Made by a program: the position numbers and the translations under genes
The notes under the pieces: model-generated
The model's database searches: none
Seen by the model: the letters and a program-made list of their open reading frames with translations, nothing else
What the model was told of the DNA's origin: nothing
Assembly (NCBI GenBank): GCA_963693305.1
Contig: OY855903.1
Span: 51,049,150-51,113,149 of the forward strand
Length of the DNA: 64,000 bases
Source of the DNA: Meandrina meandrites
Taxonomy: Eukaryota; Cnidaria; Anthozoa; Scleractinia; Meandrinidae
Direction of reading: 5' to 3'
Shown here: positions 60,328 to 64,000 of the stretch, in pieces
Layout of the letters: each line of letters begins with the position of its first letter
Position numbering within the stretch: position 1 is the stretch's first letter

Positions 60328-61397
60328 GACTTGAAGCCTCGTTTTTTCGTCAATCATCAGTAATTATCAGTTGACTGTAAAACCACCTGTCTGGTAAGAA
60401 AATATCCCCTGGTAAATGCCTGTTTGAACCAATAAATACGAGTTGTTTAATGTGTACTTTAGATATTCGGAAGGTAAGCTGTTACTACACGTGTGTACGC
60501 TGTGTGGCAGACAAGTCACGGGATTCTTTATATTTTAAAGTGTATCCTGAAGTCTTCATAAGCGGACATACGCGACGCAACTCAGTGGTGATATTGGTTA
60601 CTGACTTGCATTAAAGGAAGACTTCATATTTTTATGAAACATGAATTGAACGGAGAGAGGAATATACCGTATGCGTATACATGTATACAGCTATTTCGAG
60701 AAAGGTTGTCGGAAAAAAAAAACATCAAAGTGCACGCGACAAGACCGAAAGGTGGTCTGGGTATTCACTGGAATTTTGCATATTGGCCTAGAGGAAATTT
60801 ACAAGTTTGTATTTTTGCACGAGGAGAATTTGTTTTTCCTCTCAGGAGGCCTATATCTGTAGCTTTACTTTTACTGTCGCATGTCTTTGAGTGAGGAAAA
60901 ATTCTTCTAAACTTCAGAGGGTCTAAACGCACCTTGTTTCTACATGTCTGAAAAGAAATTCGTGCTTATTTTGTTGTTATATCTCATTAGTATTCAACAC
61001 GTGCAGTAGTTCAATACGTCTACCCATACTATCTTTCGGGATTGGCTTGTGCAGTTTTGTGCTTTTCTCCGACAACGTTTCTCGAAATAGCTGTATTTGG
61101 AAATGCAATATCTCAACTGATCTACAAATATTCAAATATCGAGCGTTTTTGTTTTGTTGTCGAGGACAAAAGATTTTCTTACATTGAAGCTTAAGTTTTA
61201 ACGGCAACAAAACGAATGATTTAGAAATATTGACTGTGACATTTTTTTATGGTTTTCCAGTAATAAAAAATCTTCTATACTAAAGCCAATTTAGGGCTAT
61301 TAACATAAATTGAAGGAAGTTAAAAAATTTCTAAGAATTCTTGTTGGAAGACTACCTGTAACACAAGAGAATGAGTTGAGTGGATTCACTTTTCCTG
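60328..61397. other. Noncoding spacer with an inverted repeat
   Basis: Arms of about 75 bp at 60687-60765 and 61020-61095 (CAGCTATTTCGAGAAAGGTT and its reverse) are partly diverged. They yield opposed short frames sharing LFRERLSEK-like residues, which I take as a by-product. No gene is called. Confidence 0.5.
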
Positions 61398-61862
61398 TCG
61401 TAAACTTTAGTTTCTAATTCCGCTGAACAATGCAAAACTTAACTTGACGATGAAACTTTAAAAATGTCTACAAATGTGAAACGTAGTGAAGCAATGGGTG
61501 ATGAAATAATTACAGCTATGTCAAAAGCATGCGTTGCGAGCATTTTCTTATTTGAATTGTTAAAAATAAACCTAGAAAGCATTTCCTGTCCTTGCAATTA
61601 TTACAAATAAACGCGGGCTCCTGCAGCTGGCAAGCATGCGTTCTATGGCTGCCTTGACCTCATATGAAAACGTTCGATACCTCACCGCGATCTTGGTCAC
61701 CGCGATTTTCGTTACCGTGACCTTGCAATTGCTTACCGCAATGGTGTTCACCACGATGTTCGTCTAATTTTCCTTATTTTTTTGTAATGTCTTAAAAGTT
61801 TTTGTAATGTCTTAAATGCATTAAAAATTGGAAAAAAAATGTACTAAACAAAAGCTAAAGTG

Positions 61863-61935
61863 TGTTTCCGGCCGGACTCGAACCGGCGACCTTCCGGTTG
61901 TGAGGCGGACGTGATAACCACTACACTACGGAAAC
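61863..61935 (-). tRNA. tRNA-Val (CAC), one anticodon-stem mismatch
   Basis: Same as 1499-1571 except that CACGCGG became CAACCGG, giving a C-C mismatch at the closing pair of the anticodon stem. Anticodon CAC is unchanged. It may be functional but weakened. Confidence 0.75.
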
Positions 61936-62115
61936 GACGGTGAATGGTAACGGTTCAGATTAGGAGGCCTTGTTGTATTCTAGAAATGTACCTTTCTTTG
62001 TAAGTCTATTCTTCCCCATTTTGGCAACAATTTATTTCTATAATTCTTATTCCGACATTTTTGTCAGATTCATGAAAATTTAGACGCGAGCAGGCGGGCA
62101 GAGAGATAATAAGAT

Positions 62116-62575
62116 TAATCACAACTATAACAAAATTCTTGAATCTGATTGGTTCTTAGCACGCCCTATTTTTTACCAAATAGGAGCGCGAGCGGCTAAA
62201 GTGTCCAATAACAAAGTGTCCAATAACAAGGTGTCCAATAACAAAGTTCGCTTGCTGCACTTGCGCGCGCTCTTTATTTGGTTTCTTGTTGTGACTAAAT
62301 ACTCCTTGATATTCCTAAAACGTTCAGCTTCAAGAATGGCTTTTTTGCCTTAGTGATGATAAGTCCTTAGTAGGCTTCGCTTTATCTAAATTTTTTCTCG
62401 AATTTTGTTATACTTATGATTAATTGGTAACAGGACTTTGTGTCGTCCAATTCTGTCTGTAATCATACTCGTGATTAAACAAATCGGACTCCCGCTGCGC
62501 GGTCGTCCGATTTTGTTAATCACTCGTATGATTACAGACCGAATTGGACTCCACTCAGTCCTATTACCATTACAT
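62116..62575. mobile_element. Palindrome-bearing insertion unique to copy C
   Basis: Copies A and B read AATAAGATATATTAAAAT straight through here. Copy C is interrupted after AATAAGAT. The insert has three tandem GTGTCCAATAACAAAG units (about 62200-62248) and a long imperfect palindrome (62427-62570: GGTAACAGGACT...GTAATCATACTCGTGATTAA facing its reverse across GCTGCGCGG). It is non-coding and MITE-like; exact ends and target duplication are uncertain. Confidence 0.7.
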
Positions 62576-62811
62576 ATCAAAATAGCCGTAATTAGCTTTG
62601 TTAACAAGAAACCCTGTGGGTTCAAAGATTGGTCTTGGAATGTGAGTGCTTTATGATAAAAATTTCACTGCTTTTTTGGTAGAAAAGTCATTGTGTTATC
62701 CTATAGCGCCACAGTCAAAGTCAATTGTGTAGTTTTACTCATTTGAAACTAAGAAGTGCAATTTTTGTAAGATACGTAAGGTTCAAAATATATAAAAAGA
62801 GATTTATTAAA

Positions 62812-62885
62812 AGACAACGATGGGATTTGAACCCATGACCTCCTGTTTACTAGACAGGCGCTCTAACCAACTGAGCTACGGCGCC
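62812..62885 (-). tRNA. tRNA-Thr (AGT), acceptor partly degraded
   Basis: Like 54046-54119, but the 3' acceptor reads CGTTGTC instead of CGGTGCC, giving one mismatch and G-T pairs. The anticodon AGT and arms are intact. Function is uncertain. Confidence 0.7.
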
Positions 62886-64000
62886 ATATGTATATCTTAT
62901 TAGCAACGTGGTTAAAGTTCAGTCAAACTAAAGATTAGTTCCTTGAAGTACTTCATGTCAAGTGTTTGGCATACTTGTCAGCAATAAGCGAGGCTTCATT
63001 AATTCGAATTAAGGTCTCCGAGGACTTATTCATGGGTGTCAAAGGCTCTGATTCATTGATCGGTCCAGTCCAAGCAAACGATGAGCCAGTAAAAGTTGCT
63101 GTTCCTTTCTTATGGCCTCGCCACACGAATTGAGTCTGGCTGACCAATCCACCCACCTGCAATCGCATCCAGAAAAGCCTTTGTTAGCCAGGGTACAGAA
63201 ACATTTTCATAAAGTTAAAAGTAAATAAGGATACAGACGAGTAATTATGGTCTTATCATTTTTTTGCTCCTACCAAATAACGAAGTGGAGGAATTACATT
63301 GGTCCTTAATATCTAATTTTTATTGATTGCAATTGACATAAATTAATACTTTGCCGATTGAAAGAGTGCGTTGAGAACTTGTGACATTCTTCGTCTTTTA
63401 TTTGCACTTACTTAATTTTTACTTCGTTTTTTGGAAATGTTGCACCATAGCATTGGTTCTCTGTCACTATTTATCCCTGTAGAGGTTTGTAGGGTTAACG
63501 TGCCCAGCTTTGGTGCATATAAGCTTTGGATGTAACTTTATCCGTGTTAATTTGCTGTATCCTATAGACTTGCTACAAGTCGACCTCACGAGTTAAATGA
63601 GTGCTCTTGGCCATAATCAAGGCGAAGGACTTTATTGGAAGTCTATGTATCCTACTGATGTGTCAAATAAATGCATATCTTGGACCTGGCTGTCCAACAC
63701 GCCCATGCATCACAGTCTTGATGTGTGCACGTGTTTGATTGTGTCGTGAAGGCAAAATTGGGTCCATCCTATCGCGACCTTTTGAACTGAAAAAGAAAAA
63801 TCAAGAAACGTTAGTACTATCTATTCACAGGCATATAAAGCATGTCAATCAAGACGTTACAAATTACAACGAAAACGTCATTTTGCGTTAACAAAACATC
63901 AATAGCAGTAACTAATCCACGTGTCCAAAAAAAATCCACCATATGCAAAACGTCGAAATCCACCGGAAATCATCTCCTAGTCCAAAAGTGTTTTTCTGGG
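62886..64000. other. Conserved Thr-Pro spacer, copy C
   Basis: Counterpart of 2065-3167 and 54120-55234. No gene is assigned. The window ends at TCTGGG, the position of the tRNA-Pro 3' end in copy A. Confidence 0.5.

Larger units (their letters stand above)
61398..64000. repeat. tRNA-rich segmental repeat, copy C (runs off the window)
   Basis: Matches copies A and B from within their left ends: minisatellite, Val, Thr and the Thr-Pro spacer. The window stops just as the tRNA-Pro position begins. A 460-bp insertion lies between Val and Thr. Confidence 0.8.

Noticed and set aside
60634..61210. Opposed frames sharing LFRE-LSEK-like residues
   Set aside because: Explained by a diverged inverted repeat; no other protein signature.

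Overview
The window is nuclear DNA of an animal, most likely an anthozoan cnidarian such as a coral. Direct evidence for a eukaryote is spliced genes with GT/AG introns, nuclear-type tRNA genes, tRNA-derived SINEs, many terminal-inverted-repeat (TIR) transposons, a decayed class A GPCR and no operons. The cnidarian placement is inferred from my memory of similar Polinton genes in that group. No complete host protein gene is recognised: the window is tRNA clusters plus nested mobile elements.

Layout: (1) About 0.8-11 kb is a tRNA-rich segmental repeat (copy A) with Val, Thr, Pro, Asn, Ile and Ala genes and several tRNA relics. It recurs at 52.9-58.5 kb (copy B) and 61.4-64 kb (copy C). Comparing the copies exposes clean insertions: a SINE in A, a TA-flanked MITE in B, a palindromic element in C, and an inversion in B whose breakpoint lies in a tRNA-Ala gene. 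(2) 11.49-38.48 kb is a Helitron replicase-helicase gene (HUH nuclease plus Pif1-type helicase) with four phase-1 introns. Its last exon is split by a 15.5 kb Polinton/Maverick at 18443-33908. (3) 38.5-42.4 kb is noncoding DNA with small repeats. (4) 42436-48929 is a 6.5 kb Tc1-type transposon with TA target duplication. It carries a DD34E transposase and a divergently transcribed five-exon gene encoding a BEN-domain protein. (5) 49-52.9 kb holds a SINE and a fold-back element. (6) 58.7-61.4 kb holds a GPCR relic and an inverted remnant of the tRNA cluster.

The Polinton looks young and intact. Its 368-bp TIRs are identical, its reading frames are open, and removing it with one target-site copy restores the Helitron frame exactly. 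It encodes protein-primed DNA polymerase B, a retroviral-type integrase, an FtsK/HerA-like packaging ATPase, a candidate major capsid protein, a candidate penton protein, a long coiled-coil membrane protein, a 587-residue tail-anchored protein, several small membrane proteins and an F-box-like protein. No adenovirus-type maturation protease was recognised. Each TIR begins with a 163-bp imperfect palindrome and ends just inside the start codon of the terminal gene, so the polymerase and the F-box-like gene share identical upstream DNA. A palindrome (TATCAAC-TTT-GTTGATA) recurs ahead of several start codons.

The items most worth following are the hairpin-ended Polinton TIRs with their shared promoter, and the giant Tc1 element with a BEN-domain partner gene, palindromic GAGACGAG arrays beside its TIRs and a subterminal repeat carrying five ATGCAAAT octamers.
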